The position numbers and the translations under genes are program-made. Positions 43,021 through 53,394 of a stretch of 64,000 nucleotides of DNA are shown here, piece after piece (positions within the stretch are counted from its first letter, which is position 1; each line of letters starts with the position of its first letter). Origin of the DNA: Deltaproteobacteria bacterium (GTDB lineage Bacteria; Myxococcota_A; Polyangia; JAAYKL01). Under the pieces are notes generated by a model. It did no database searches and was not told where the DNA came from. It was given only the letters and a program-made list of their open reading frames with translations. The stretch is taken from assembly GCA_016935665.1 (NCBI GenBank), contig JAFGQN010000242.1:1-64000 (forward strand), written 5' to 3'.

Positions 43021-44031
43021 TCAGGCACAGAACACGCCTTCCTCAGCGCCCCGACGTACCATAATTCGCAATTCATCCACCGTTAAAAATTTCTCATTGG
43101 TGCCGCTGCTGTACACATAGTTTGGCGCGCAGGGTTTGGCGCCCTTTTTAATCTTGATTCGACCGCGGGTGCCCCAAAGGTCACTGGGTAGAATTACATA
43201 ATGGTCTTCAAATTCGAGCGTATGCCACGACTCGTCTTCCGGTATCATCACTTCATGCAGCTTTTCACCGGAGCGAATGCCGATTTTATTCATCGGACAA
43301 TCCGGTGCAATCGCTTTGGCCACGTCGGTAATGCGATAGCTGGGAATCTTAGGCACGTGGATACCACCGCCATCCATTCTCTCCATTGTCTGAATGACAA
43401 AGTCCACACCAGCCTGCAGTGTAATTGAAAACCGGGTCATTCGCTCATCGGTGATTGTCAGGATACCGGTGTCTCTCTGCTTGAGAAACAACGGCACCAC
43501 ACTGCCTCTTGAACCGAACACATTTCCATAGCGCACCACACTGAAACGGGGCTCCGGCCCGCCACTCATGGAATTGGCCGCCACAAACAGCTTGTCGGAA
43601 CACAATTTCGTGGCTCCGTACAGATTGATGGGAGCTGCCGCTTTATCGGTGGACAACGCGATGACGCCCTTTACCCGATGCTGAATGCAGGCGCGAATCA
43701 CATTCTGGGCTCCCAGAACATTGGTTTTTATGGCTTCAAACGGATTGTACTCCGCAGCAGGCACCTGCTTGATGGCCGCCGCATGAATCACATAATCGAC
43801 ACCGCGAAATGCCTCATACAATCGCTCCGGGTCCCGCACATCCCCAATAAAATACCGCAGCGCCGGATAACGGTGTGTGGGAAACCTGTCCTGCATCTGA
43901 TATTGTTTTAATTCATCCCGTGAAAATACTATCAATCGGTTCATGCGATAGCGCTGCAGCAGGGTTTCAACAAATTTTTTCCCAAAAGATCCGGTACCAC
44001 CTGTGATAGCGACCGTTTTGCCGTTAAACAT
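43021..44031 (-). CDS. pseB: UDP-GlcNAc 4,6-dehydratase (inverting) PseB
   Basis: The 336-residue enzyme carries out the first step of pseudaminic acid synthesis: C5-inverting 4,6-dehydration of UDP-N-acetylglucosamine. It shows the Rossmann motif AITGGTGSFGKKF, HAAAIKQVPAAE, STDKAA and the extended-SDR YGATK. Length fits (about 330). CGGAG sits 7 bases before ATG 44031. Pseudaminic acid usually decorates flagellin or surface polysaccharide; the downstream pseC confirms the pathway, but the rest is not in this window. Confidence 0.94.
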   Translation of the reverse strand: MFNGKTVAITGGTGSFGKKFVETLLQRYRMNRLIVFSRDELKQYQMQDRFPTHRYPALRYFIGDVRDPERLYEAFRGVDYVIHAAAIKQVPAAEYNPFEAIKTNVLGAQNVIRACIQHRVKGVIALSTDKAAAPINLYGATKLCSDKLFVAANSMSGGPEPRFSVVRYGNVFGSRGSVVPLFLKQRDTGILTITDERMTRFSITLQAGVDFVIQTMERMDGGGIHVPKIPSYRITDVAKAIAPDCPMNKIGIRSGEKLHEVMIPEDESWHTLEFEDHYVILPSDLWGTRGRIKIKKGAKPCAPNYVYSSGTNEKFLTVDELRIMVRRGAEEGVFCA

Positions 44032-44327
44032 GAGATATCTCCGAATTCGATACAATTCTTTAATGAATGATTTCAAACGAGAATAACGGAAGGTTCAAAA
44101 AAAAATTAACCCACTGGTTCAAATGGGACCCGTTTTTAAACAAAAGCTATTATTTCAAAAAGCGAACCATGCAATGCGTGACGCCAACGTCGAAAAACCG
44201 TTTTTGTTCAAATCTGCACGGAATTCCAGCGCCCTCTTTTTTTTCATCGAAGCTTTTGGTATGGTCAACGTCGAAACACGGCATTTATGACTCGATGACG
44301 TGTTTTTTTTTCATTTGAGGAAATCAT

Positions 44328-45209
44328 ATGACGAGTGTTACCAACGCCCTTAAAATAAACAAACATCTGATGATGTGGCTGTTCACGGTTGGCATTGCCG
44401 TTTCACTGACCATGGCCCCACCTGCATATTGTCGCAAAGTACGCAAGGAACACGTGGTAAAAACAGGGGATTCCATCGCTAAAATAGCTGATTTTTATGG
44501 AGTTTCCCAAAGAGACCTGCGCGAACTCAACAAATGGCCCAAAGGCAAACCGCTGCAGATTGGACAAACGCTGCTAATTCCCAATGTGCTGCGCGTATCC
44601 GGTAAAACGTACCAGGTAAAGGAAGGCGACTCTCTCGCATCCATCGGACAAAAATTCGATCGTACCCCAGCAGAAATTGCCCATGCCAACAAGCTTGGCG
44701 TGGATGACCCTCTATCTGTCGGGCGTGTCTTGGTAATTCCGGACAAAGGCGCCACGGGGAATACCTACAGGTCAAACGAAGTTGAACAACCGGGAGCGAT
44801 TCTCTTTTTACGCGTTCGCACCGGTGAAAGAGAACGGCTGCAACTCTACTCCAGCAAGGGGAAAATCAATAAATCCTCAGTGATGGACTTAAGCCGACTG
44901 GCCAAAGATCACAAGACTGGAAAAGTGAAGCGACTCAATGCCCGACTCATTTATCTGCTGCAGAAAATAGGCGACCACTTTGACAGACATACCATTGAAA
45001 TCATTTCGGGATACAGGGAACAATCCACCGGAAATGAATCCCAGCATGCATTTGGGCGGGCAATGGATATTCGTATTCCCGGTGCATCCACCAAAGCTGT
45101 GTTTCAATTTTGCAGGCAATTGCCCCGTGCCGGCTGTGGCTACTATCCCAATGACGGTTTTGTGCACGTGGACGCCCGCGAGAAAAAAACCTTCTGGATT
45201 AACAAGTAG
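44328..45209 (+). CDS. LysM and M15-like (DUF882) peptidoglycan protein
   Basis: The 293-residue protein has a signal-anchor-like N-terminus, two LysM domains (about 42-85 and 93-137, KTGDSIAKIADFYGVS and KEGDSLASIGQKFDRT) that bind peptidoglycan, and a C-terminal DUF882/M15-like domain with SGYREQSTG, SQHAFGRAMDI (His and Asp) and GFVHVD, the zinc ligand pattern of D,D-carboxypeptidase-like enzymes. GAGG sits seven bases before ATG 44328. It should act on cell-wall peptides in the periplasm, although the activity of DUF882 proteins is mostly unproven. Confidence 0.9.
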   Translation: MTSVTNALKINKHLMMWLFTVGIAVSLTMAPPAYCRKVRKEHVVKTGDSIAKIADFYGVSQRDLRELNKWPKGKPLQIGQTLLIPNVLRVSGKTYQVKEGDSLASIGQKFDRTPAEIAHANKLGVDDPLSVGRVLVIPDKGATGNTYRSNEVEQPGAILFLRVRTGERERLQLYSSKGKINKSSVMDLSRLAKDHKTGKVKRLNARLIYLLQKIGDHFDRHTIEIISGYREQSTGNESQHAFGRAMDIRIPGASTKAVFQFCRQLPRAGCGYYPNDGFVHVDAREKKTFWINK

Positions 45210-45419
45210 CCCATCCCTAATCCACAGAGGAAAAACGTTATCCGCCAACATTCAGCTATTGTACAGGGAAGAAATTCCGCAAATTTTCTGGACCGTTTTG
45301 CAGTGACGCTGTACTTTAGGAAAGTAGTTTAACTTTATTCAGTGGCTGCATCCGCTTTCCCAAAGATGGGCAATCACTGGTCGTGGATGATGGATTTGCG
45401 AGCATTGGAACCAATAGTG

Positions 45420-46607
45420 ATGAACCTGCAGATAAACCGATTTCTTTTTTTCCTGTTTTGTCTGTTTCAAATCGGCATTGCCGGATGCAGCCAGACCGGG
45501 CTTTGGAATCCGTTGTATCAAACCGATACCAGCGCTGTCACAGTGGACGGCGACAGCGACGGCGATGGGGACAGCGATGGGGATGGCGATGGAGACAGCG
45601 ATGGGGACAGCGATGGAGACAGTGATGGGGACAGCGATGGAGATAGTGATGGAGATAGTGATGGGGACAGCGATGCCGATTCAGACTCTCACTACTATTG
45701 CAACATCATCGCCACCGACATGGACAGAATGAAACCGCGAATCCTGATTCTTCAGGACCGTTCGAGCACGATGAGCAGGGGGCGTCGATGGGAAACGGTG
45801 CGCGAGTCTATTTCCCAGGTCGTGCTCACTCTCGAAGATGATGTTGATTTTGGCCTCGATTTATTTCCCAGCCCAACTACGGATGGCGAAGGCAGATGCA
45901 CATTGAGCGATACCGTTTTCAATGACGTCCATGGAAATAATGCGGATCCCATTGTTGAAGACCTGTATGGTATTGCAACGGGATCCGGTACCCCGTTGCT
46001 GGCAACGCTGATGAATTATGCCGAAAACGACGACTACGCGCCCCGATTCCAGAACAGCCCCAATGGCGGGACACTCATTGTAGTGTCCGACGGTGGCGAC
46101 TCCTGTGGTACGAATGGCAGTTTTCCGCGCGATGGTTTGTCGCTGGAGGACCTGTCCAACACCACTGTTTCCCTCCTGGAACGCTATGACATAGAAACGG
46201 TTGCCATTGGCTTTCCTGCAGATGGAAACAGTTTGGAGCCTCTCGACGTCATCGCCCAAAATGGCGGGTCCGATTTTAAATCGATGCTTCCCGCTGCCGC
46301 AGGCGAAGAGTTGACCGACATATTGCTCGGCGTAGTGGAAACCGTATTGCAGCGATGCGAGTACGAGGTCTATTTTGATGAAGACGCATTCGATGGCTCC
46401 CCTAACTTTGAAATTGTTCTCGAAGACAAAATCATAGCTGAGAATAATAAGAATTGTGACTCCGCAGAGGGTTGGGCATGGGTCAGCGAGAAACACGCCG
46501 CGATTCGGTTGTGCAGGAAAACCTGCGACGAACAAAACAGAACCAACAACGCCAAAATGGTCTCCGCACTGGTATGCGATGATTTCGTGCATCCCACCGT
46601 TGAATAG
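45420..46607 (+). CDS. Lipoprotein with Asp/Ser/Gly spacer and von Willebrand A domain
   Basis: I start at ATG 45420, which gives 395 residues with a signal peptide and lipobox IGIAGC (Cys23); no strong ribosome binding site is seen. Residues about 44-97 are a DSDGD-type spacer encoded by a degenerate GATGGGGACAGC repeat. A von Willebrand A-like domain follows (ILILQDRSSTMSRG, the metal-ion motif with T in the last position, GTPLLATLM, GTLIVVSDGGDSC). The C-terminal part contains Cys pairs. It is probably exposed at the outer membrane surface, binding a ligand through divalent metal. Such proteins are typical of myxobacteria-like genomes. Confidence 0.85.
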   Translation: MNLQINRFLFFLFCLFQIGIAGCSQTGLWNPLYQTDTSAVTVDGDSDGDGDSDGDGDGDSDGDSDGDSDGDSDGDSDGDSDGDSDADSDSHYYCNIIATDMDRMKPRILILQDRSSTMSRGRRWETVRESISQVVLTLEDDVDFGLDLFPSPTTDGEGRCTLSDTVFNDVHGNNADPIVEDLYGIATGSGTPLLATLMNYAENDDYAPRFQNSPNGGTLIVVSDGGDSCGTNGSFPRDGLSLEDLSNTTVSLLERYDIETVAIGFPADGNSLEPLDVIAQNGGSDFKSMLPAAAGEELTDILLGVVETVLQRCEYEVYFDEDAFDGSPNFEIVLEDKIIAENNKNCDSAEGWAWVSEKHAAIRLCRKTCDEQNRTNNAKMVSALVCDDFVHPTVE

Positions 46608-46670
46608 CCCTGTCAAATAGCAATTGCCTCAATAATTTCATTCATTTAAGAACTCCTGTTTTGATTCTTG

Positions 46671-46698
46671 TTGGTGACTTTAAAAAAAATGGTATAAG
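46671..46698 (+). promoter_or_regulatory. Probable sigma-70 promoter
   Basis: TTGGTG (46671-46676) and TATAAG (46693-46698) are separated by 16 bases with an A-rich spacer. They precede the gene at 46746 and would give a leader of about 40 bases. Confidence 0.5.
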
Positions 46699-46745
46699 AA
46701 CTCCATCAGTTGTTCAGTTATAAGAGAATACAAGGAGCACTTTGA

Positions 46746-47258
46746 ATGAGCATTGAAAATTCAAGCGGCGCACAGCGTACCAAAGGAAACGACGGAACCA
46801 CTCTGGATATCGTGGTCGATGAGAAGAGCACTCTGCCTCATGGACTGGTTCGGTTGCGTTCGGGGGTCATCGCCGTCACTCATGTATACTGCCCCAATGG
46901 CCATAATCTGGTCGATAAAGATTCGGATGCGCGATTCAACGGCTATCCTGGCATCTCATTGAAGGTAAAGGGAAAAGAAGAAGAAGGAATCGTCATCGTG
47001 AGCCCAATTCATGGCGACGACACCCGTTTTGGGGCCAACGATTTCACTCCGGGCGAAATCACCAGAGTCAGCTGTCCCATCTGTGACGTGGAACTGCCAG
47101 CTGTTCAGGACTGCGGTTGCACCAATGATTCGAAACTGGTCGGACTTTACCTGGACCCGGAATTGATTGAAGGAAGCCAGGTGGTTATGTGCAATGCATG
47201 GGGATGTCTTCGTTCGCGAATTACCGACCGTTTTCAAATTATTTCAAAATTGGATTAA
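46746..47258 (+). CDS. Hypothetical protein with zinc-ribbon-like cysteines
   Basis: The 170-residue protein starts at ATG 46746, eight bases after AAGGAG. It has no signal peptide. Cysteines occur in VYCPNGHNL, VSCPICDVE, CGC and a final CNAWGC, giving possible metal sites. I recognise no family. A good promoter and RBS upstream support it as a real, singly transcribed gene. Confidence 0.7.
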   Translation: MSIENSSGAQRTKGNDGTTLDIVVDEKSTLPHGLVRLRSGVIAVTHVYCPNGHNLVDKDSDARFNGYPGISLKVKGKEEEGIVIVSPIHGDDTRFGANDFTPGEITRVSCPICDVELPAVQDCGCTNDSKLVGLYLDPELIEGSQVVMCNAWGCLRSRITDRFQIISKLD

Positions 47259-47452
47259 ATCTGCCCATTGGCCACCCTGCCATCATTTCACAGGTCATAC
47301 ACACTGAAACAGCAACCGTTTTCCCTGTACTGCATCAACAGACGTTTTATTCCATTCTATAGAATTCAATTTCATTGAATTCCGCGGTTTTAAAACATTC
47401 TTTCTTCGTTGTCCCTTTTGCGCCTTTCTGGTAGGACACCATACTTGCGACT

Positions 47453-48103
47453 ATGGATACAATATATAAAGTCATAATAGTATTGGTGCCCATGATTCTT
47501 TCATTGTCGGTGCATGAATTTGCCCACGCCTGGAGTGCGTACAAACTGGGCGATGACACCGCGAAAAGACAAGGGCGCCTCACGTTGAATCCACTGGCAC
47601 ACATTGACATTATCGGCACAATTGTACTGCCGATAGTGCTCACCGTGCAGGGGGGCGGTTTTTTCTTTGGCTGGGCCAAACCCGTACCGGTAAATCCAAC
47701 AAATTTCCGGCGCGGAATTTCCATGCGAAAAGGTGATATTCTCACCGCTGTGGCTGGCCCCTTCTCCAACATCATTATTGCGTTCATTGCGTCCGGCATA
47801 GTGTTGGGCATGGGACGTTTTGGCGCCATTTCGGATACCAACCCGGTGATCATTCTGCTGACACATATGTTTTTCATCAATATTGCGTTGGCCGTATTCA
47901 ACATTATCCCGGTGCCGCCGCTGGATGGACACTATCTGCTGCCGACTGAAATCCAGGCAAAAATGAGACAGTATCAAATGATTATTTTCGTTATGCTCAT
48001 TCTTGCCATGAATTTTTTCAGCGCCATTCTTTCGGTTCCAATCGGATTCCTGGCCAGAGCGTTCGTCGCGTTCTGGAGCTTGATTTTTGGTGGAGGTATA
48101 TAG
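47453..48103 (+). CDS. Site-2 protease family membrane metalloprotease (M50)
   Basis: The 216-residue integral membrane protein has the zinc motif HEFAH (His21, Glu22, His25) in the first helix and NIIPVPPLDGH in a later one, with the Asp ligand, like FtsRSH-neighbour and YwhC-type S2P proteins. Four or more membrane helices are visible. It lacks PDZ domains. It probably cleaves transmembrane segments of a substrate. Its stop lies one base before the scpA start, so it leads the scpAB operon. Confidence 0.92.
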   Translation: MDTIYKVIIVLVPMILSLSVHEFAHAWSAYKLGDDTAKRQGRLTLNPLAHIDIIGTIVLPIVLTVQGGGFFFGWAKPVPVNPTNFRRGISMRKGDILTAVAGPFSNIIIAFIASGIVLGMGRFGAISDTNPVIILLTHMFFINIALAVFNIIPVPPLDGHYLLPTEIQAKMRQYQMIIFVMLILAMNFFSAILSVPIGFLARAFVAFWSLIFGGGI

Positions 48104-48104
48104 G

Positions 48105-48917
48105 TTGGATAATCAACAGTCTCTGTTGCAAAAGGATTTGCGGTACACGGTTTCGCTGGATGTGTTTGAAGGTCCGCTGGATCTCCTGCTCCACCTGATT
48201 AAAAAGCACGAACTGGACATTTTCGATATTCCAATTGCGTTTGTTACCCAGAAATACCTGGAGTACCTGGAACTCATGAAGGATTTGAATCTGAATCTGG
48301 CCAGCGAATATCTGGAAATGGCGGCCCATCTGACGTACATCAAATCCAAAATGATGTTGCCCAACCCGGATGGCGATGACGAAGAGGACGGATTGGAGGA
48401 CGGACCGGATCCCCGTGAGGAACTGGTGCGTCAGCTGCTGGAATATCAGAAATACAAAACCGCTGCCGACGATTTGGCCGATAGACCACAACACGGCCGG
48501 GATGTGTTTATTAGAGATCCGCTGAAGGTAAAACACGAGGAGGACAGAGACCTCGCGAGCCCGGGACTGTTTGCGCTGATGGAGGCCCTGAAGAAAATCC
48601 TGGAGCAGGTGGATTACTCCGAAAACAATCCGTACAAAAACAATGAAATCCTCATCACGCAAATATCGCTGACCGCGCGTATTCACGAGATTGTGGACAT
48701 CCTTCAGAAAAAAAGTCGTGTGCTGTTTACGGAATTATTTGAAGGGGTATACAGTCGCATTGACGTTATCACGTCGTTTATGGCAATTCTGGAGATGACC
48801 AAACTCAATCTGGCCAAAGTGCATCAGGCAGCCCCAAATTCAGAAATATATATCTCTGTTCTTGCAGACAGGGATGCGGCAGAGCAGGTACTCTCAGAGC
48901 ACAAACTGGAGGCATAA
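48105..48917 (+). CDS. scpA: Segregation and condensation protein A
   Basis: The 270-residue kleisin of the bacterial SMC complex starts at TTG 48105, eight bases after GGAGG, one base after the protease stop. The N-terminal motif FEGPLDLLLHLIKKHELDIF that binds the SMC neck, the middle AxLTYIKSKMML and the C-terminal winged helix (TELFEGVYSRIDVITSFMAI) are visible. It bridges SMC heads in chromosome organisation. scpB follows with no gap (TAAATG). Confidence 0.96.
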   Translation: MDNQQSLLQKDLRYTVSLDVFEGPLDLLLHLIKKHELDIFDIPIAFVTQKYLEYLELMKDLNLNLASEYLEMAAHLTYIKSKMMLPNPDGDDEEDGLEDGPDPREELVRQLLEYQKYKTAADDLADRPQHGRDVFIRDPLKVKHEEDRDLASPGLFALMEALKKILEQVDYSENNPYKNNEILITQISLTARIHEIVDILQKKSRVLFTELFEGVYSRIDVITSFMAILEMTKLNLAKVHQAAPNSEIYISVLADRDAAEQVLSEHKLEA

Positions 48918-50374
<1,457 letters not shown>

Positions 50375-50378
<4 letters not shown>

Positions 50379-51094
50379 CAAGACTTCACGTAAATATCGA
50401 TCATATCGCCACTCTGCGCCAGGCGCGTGGTGTGCAGTATCCAGACCCCGTATTCGGCGTTCCTGTGGTTGAAATGGCGGGCGCACACGGTATCACCGTG
50501 CATCTGAGAGAGGATCGCCGCCATATCGTGGATCGGGATGTGGCGCTGATGCGCCAGACCATTGGCACGGTGATGAATCTGGAAATGGCGGCCGCGGATG
50601 AAATCATTCAGATTGCGGTGGATACCAAACCCGAGATGTGTACGTTGGTGCCTGAAAAGCGGGAAGAGCGCACTACCGAAGGCGGACTGGCGGTGGCCGC
50701 CGATATTCCCAGAATGACCAGAGTGGTGAAAACCCTGCACGATGCAGGCATTCGCGTGAGCCTGTTTATTGACCCCGATGAAAAAGAAGTGCGCGCCAGC
50801 AAAGAAGTGGGGGCGGACATGATAGAACTGCACACCGGCGACTACTGCGAAGTCACCACCGCAAGGGAGCGGGAAGCGGAACTGGCCAAACTGCGGGCCG
50901 CAGCAACTCTCGGCGCGGCACTGGGGCTGAAAGTGGCCGCCGGTCACGGACTTCACTACCACAATGTGCGGGAAATCGCCGACATTCCAGAAGTGGAAGA
51001 ACTGAATATTGGTCATTCCATCGTTGCGCGCGCTGTTTTTGTGGGGCTGGAAAAAGCCGTCGTTCAAATGCTCGAAGTCATGGGTGAAAAGTGA
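50375..51094 (+). CDS. pdxJ: Pyridoxine 5'-phosphate synthase
   Basis: The 239-residue TIM-barrel enzyme condenses 1-deoxy-D-xylulose 5-phosphate with 3-amino-2-oxopropyl phosphate to pyridoxine 5'-phosphate (vitamin B6). Motifs [54 protein letters not shown] and AGHGLHYHN fit. It overlaps scpB and acpS by four bases on either side (ATGA and GTGA), so it is coupled to both. Confidence 0.97.
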
Positions 51095-51459
51095 TCCTGG
51101 GCATCGGCATCGATATTTGTCCGGTCAACCGAATTCAGCAGATTCTGGAGCGCCAGGGTGACGCGTTTGAGAATCGGGTGTATACCCGCACAGAACGGGA
51201 ATACGCCAAAGGCGCCGCACGGTTTGACAGGCTGGCTGCGCGCTGGGCCGCCAGGGAAGCCGCCATCAAAGCATTGAATGCCCCCAAAGGGCTTGGATGG
51301 CATGACATTTCGGTGGAAAATTCACAAACGGGTGCACCGTCGCTTCTATTCAAGGGTGTTGCCCTCTCTTTGGCGGAGAAACTGGGCGTGAACAACATAA
51401 TGCTCAGCATGACACACGCCGGCGGCCTGGCCGTGGCGGTGGTCATTCTGGAAGGATAA
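51091..51459 (+). CDS. acpS: Holo-[acyl-carrier-protein] synthase
   Basis: The 122-residue enzyme attaches phosphopantetheine from CoA to acyl carrier protein. [10 protein letters not shown] carries the metal-binding Asp, [12 protein letters not shown] the catalytic Glu and Lys, and [12 protein letters not shown] the C-terminal motif. It starts with GTG 51091, overlapping the pdxJ stop. Trimeric enzyme of the AcpS class. Confidence 0.96.
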   Translation: MILGIGIDICPVNRIQQILERQGDAFENRVYTRTEREYAKGAARFDRLAARWAAREAAIKALNAPKGLGWHDISVENSQTGAPSLLFKGVALSLAEKLGVNNIMLSMTHAGGLAVAVVILEG

Positions 51460-51465
51460 AGTCCA

Positions 51466-53043
51466 ATGTCAAAACACTTGCCCCCTCACAGCTGGAACGA
51501 AAACATCATTGTCTCCCGCGACCAGATTCGGCAATACGATCGCATCGCCATTTCCGAGATGGGCATTCCCTCAGTGGTGCTGATGGAAAACGCCGGAATT
51601 GGCGCCTCGCGAATTGCGCTCGAAATGCTGGGGCCCAAAAAACGCGTGGCGATTATCGCGGGTCCGGGGAACAATGGCGGTGACGGTTTTGTCATGGCAC
51701 GCCACCTCATCAACGCCGGGTGCGACGTGGAAACATTCATCACCCAGGACGCCAAACACGCTTCGGGGGATGCCAAAACCAATCTAACCGTTTTGCAAAA
51801 CATGGGAGGCAAAATAACCTCAATCGTTTCAAGCGACCACGCCGCCAAACTGGGCAGACATCTCCATGCGGATCTTGTGGTTGACGCCATTTTAGGCACT
51901 GGCGTCAATAAGCCCGTGGAAGGGCATTTGGCGGATGTGATCTCAAAAATGAACGAATCCGGCATTCCGATACTGGCGGTGGATATTCCCTCAGGACTGG
52001 ATGCGGATACTGGCATCTCCTGGAAGGCCACCGTTTTGGCCACCGCCACGGCCACATTCGGACATATAAAACAGGGACTGCTACTCCATCCTGGGGCGTC
52101 GTATGCGGGAAAAGTGCATGTGGTGCCCATTGGTGTCCCGTCGGACGTATCGCAAAAAGCAGGCATTCAGGGACGCCTCCTCACTGAAACAGATGTGCGT
52201 CCTCTCTTCCCCAAACGCCGAGTGGACGCCCACAAAGGGACCATGGGGCACCTGGCGGTTGTCGCGGGTTCACTTGGCAAATCCGGTGCAGCGGTGATGG
52301 CAGCCCGGGCGGCCATGCGCGCAGGCACGGGACTGGTGACGATTGCCACCACCCAGAATGCCAGGCCCACCATCGAATCCCGCTGTCTGGAAGTGATGGT
52401 TGAGACGGTCATCGAAAAACCCGACGCCGCTCTGACCGACAAAGATGTGAAAAAGCTCGCCACACTGGTGGAGGGAAAAACCGCAGTGGCCCTGGGCCCG
52501 GGACTCACCACGGCGCCCGGCATCAGCGCCCTCTCCATGCGTCTGTTGCAAATGCTCGAAATTCCGGCGGTCATCGATGCAGACGGTATCAACATTCTCG
52601 CCAAAGATCCCTCCGGCGCCGGGCGAATCATCGCCCCCATGGTCTTTACCCCACACCCCGGGGAGATGGCCCGACTCACAGGAAAATCCACCGCCCAGGT
52701 GCAGGCGGATAGAATCGAAATTACACGAAAAACCGCCCAATGGCACAAGGTCACCATTGTACTCAAAGGCGCCCACTCGGTGATAGCGTCCCCGGACGGT
52801 GAAATTTACATCAATCCCACGGGCAATGAAGGCATGGCATCGGGCGGCATGGGCGATGTGCTCACCGGCATCATTGGCAGCTATCTGGCGCAGGGAATGA
52901 GTCCATTCCACGCGGCCATGGCCGGCACCTATATCCACGGTCTGCTGGCCGATCGCTGTGTGCAAAAAAAAGGGAAAGCCGGCCTCATCGCCTCCGACCT
53001 GATAGCCGAACTGCCCTACCTGCAAAACGAATGGGGACTGTAA
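51466..53043 (+). CDS. nnr: Bifunctional NAD(P)HX epimerase and dehydratase
   Basis: The 525-residue protein joins an N-terminal YjeF/NnrE epimerase (about 1-230; AGPGNNGGDGFVMAR, DAILGTG, VDIPSGLDADTG) with a C-terminal NnrD dehydratase of the ribokinase type (about 240-525; VVAGSLGKSGAAVMAARAA, LGPGL, VIDADG, FTPHPGEMARL, NEGMASGGMGDVLTGIIG). It repairs hydrated NADH/NADPH in the cytosol. It is the last gene of the operon that begins with the M50 protease. Confidence 0.95.
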   Translation: MSKHLPPHSWNENIIVSRDQIRQYDRIAISEMGIPSVVLMENAGIGASRIALEMLGPKKRVAIIAGPGNNGGDGFVMARHLINAGCDVETFITQDAKHASGDAKTNLTVLQNMGGKITSIVSSDHAAKLGRHLHADLVVDAILGTGVNKPVEGHLADVISKMNESGIPILAVDIPSGLDADTGISWKATVLATATATFGHIKQGLLLHPGASYAGKVHVVPIGVPSDVSQKAGIQGRLLTETDVRPLFPKRRVDAHKGTMGHLAVVAGSLGKSGAAVMAARAAMRAGTGLVTIATTQNARPTIESRCLEVMVETVIEKPDAALTDKDVKKLATLVEGKTAVALGPGLTTAPGISALSMRLLQMLEIPAVIDADGINILAKDPSGAGRIIAPMVFTPHPGEMARLTGKSTAQVQADRIEITRKTAQWHKVTIVLKGAHSVIASPDGEIYINPTGNEGMASGGMGDVLTGIIGSYLAQGMSPFHAAMAGTYIHGLLADRCVQKKGKAGLIASDLIAELPYLQNEWGL

Positions 53044-53284
53044 AACCGTCGTCCCTGACCGCGCCACGTCCTTTGTGAAGTAACAAAACCAGCGAAAATG
53101 TTTCGCAACCAGATTGGCCAGGTCCATCCAACTGATTGATTTTTCAAAAGAAGGCAGACGAATCCAGCGACGCTGATTCGGATGACTCGTCCAATGACGC
53201 CTGCCCCGCCAGCTGCCGATTGATTATCCCGGAGTAAGGACCATGTCTATATCCAACCGAATGCGGACGTTGCCAGGGACGGAG

Positions 53285-53388
53285 AAGGATAGACAGTAAG
53301 GATAGACAGTAAGGATAGACAGTAAGGATAGACAGCAAGGATAGACAGCAAGGATAGAGAGTAAGGATAGAGAGTAAGGATAGAGAGT
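53285..53388. repeat. 13-bp tandem repeat, eight copies
   Basis: Eight copies of AAGGATAGACAGT run head to tail. Copies 4-5 end in C (GACAGC) and copies 6-8 read GAGAGT. They lie in the convergent gap between nnr and the next minus-strand gene, ending 7 bases before that gene's stop codon. Confidence 0.95.
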
Positions 53389-53394
53389 CGGTGT

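Noticed and set aside
53285-53388. Tandem 13-bp repeat as a mini CRISPR array.
   Set aside because: There are no spacers between units and no cas genes in the window.
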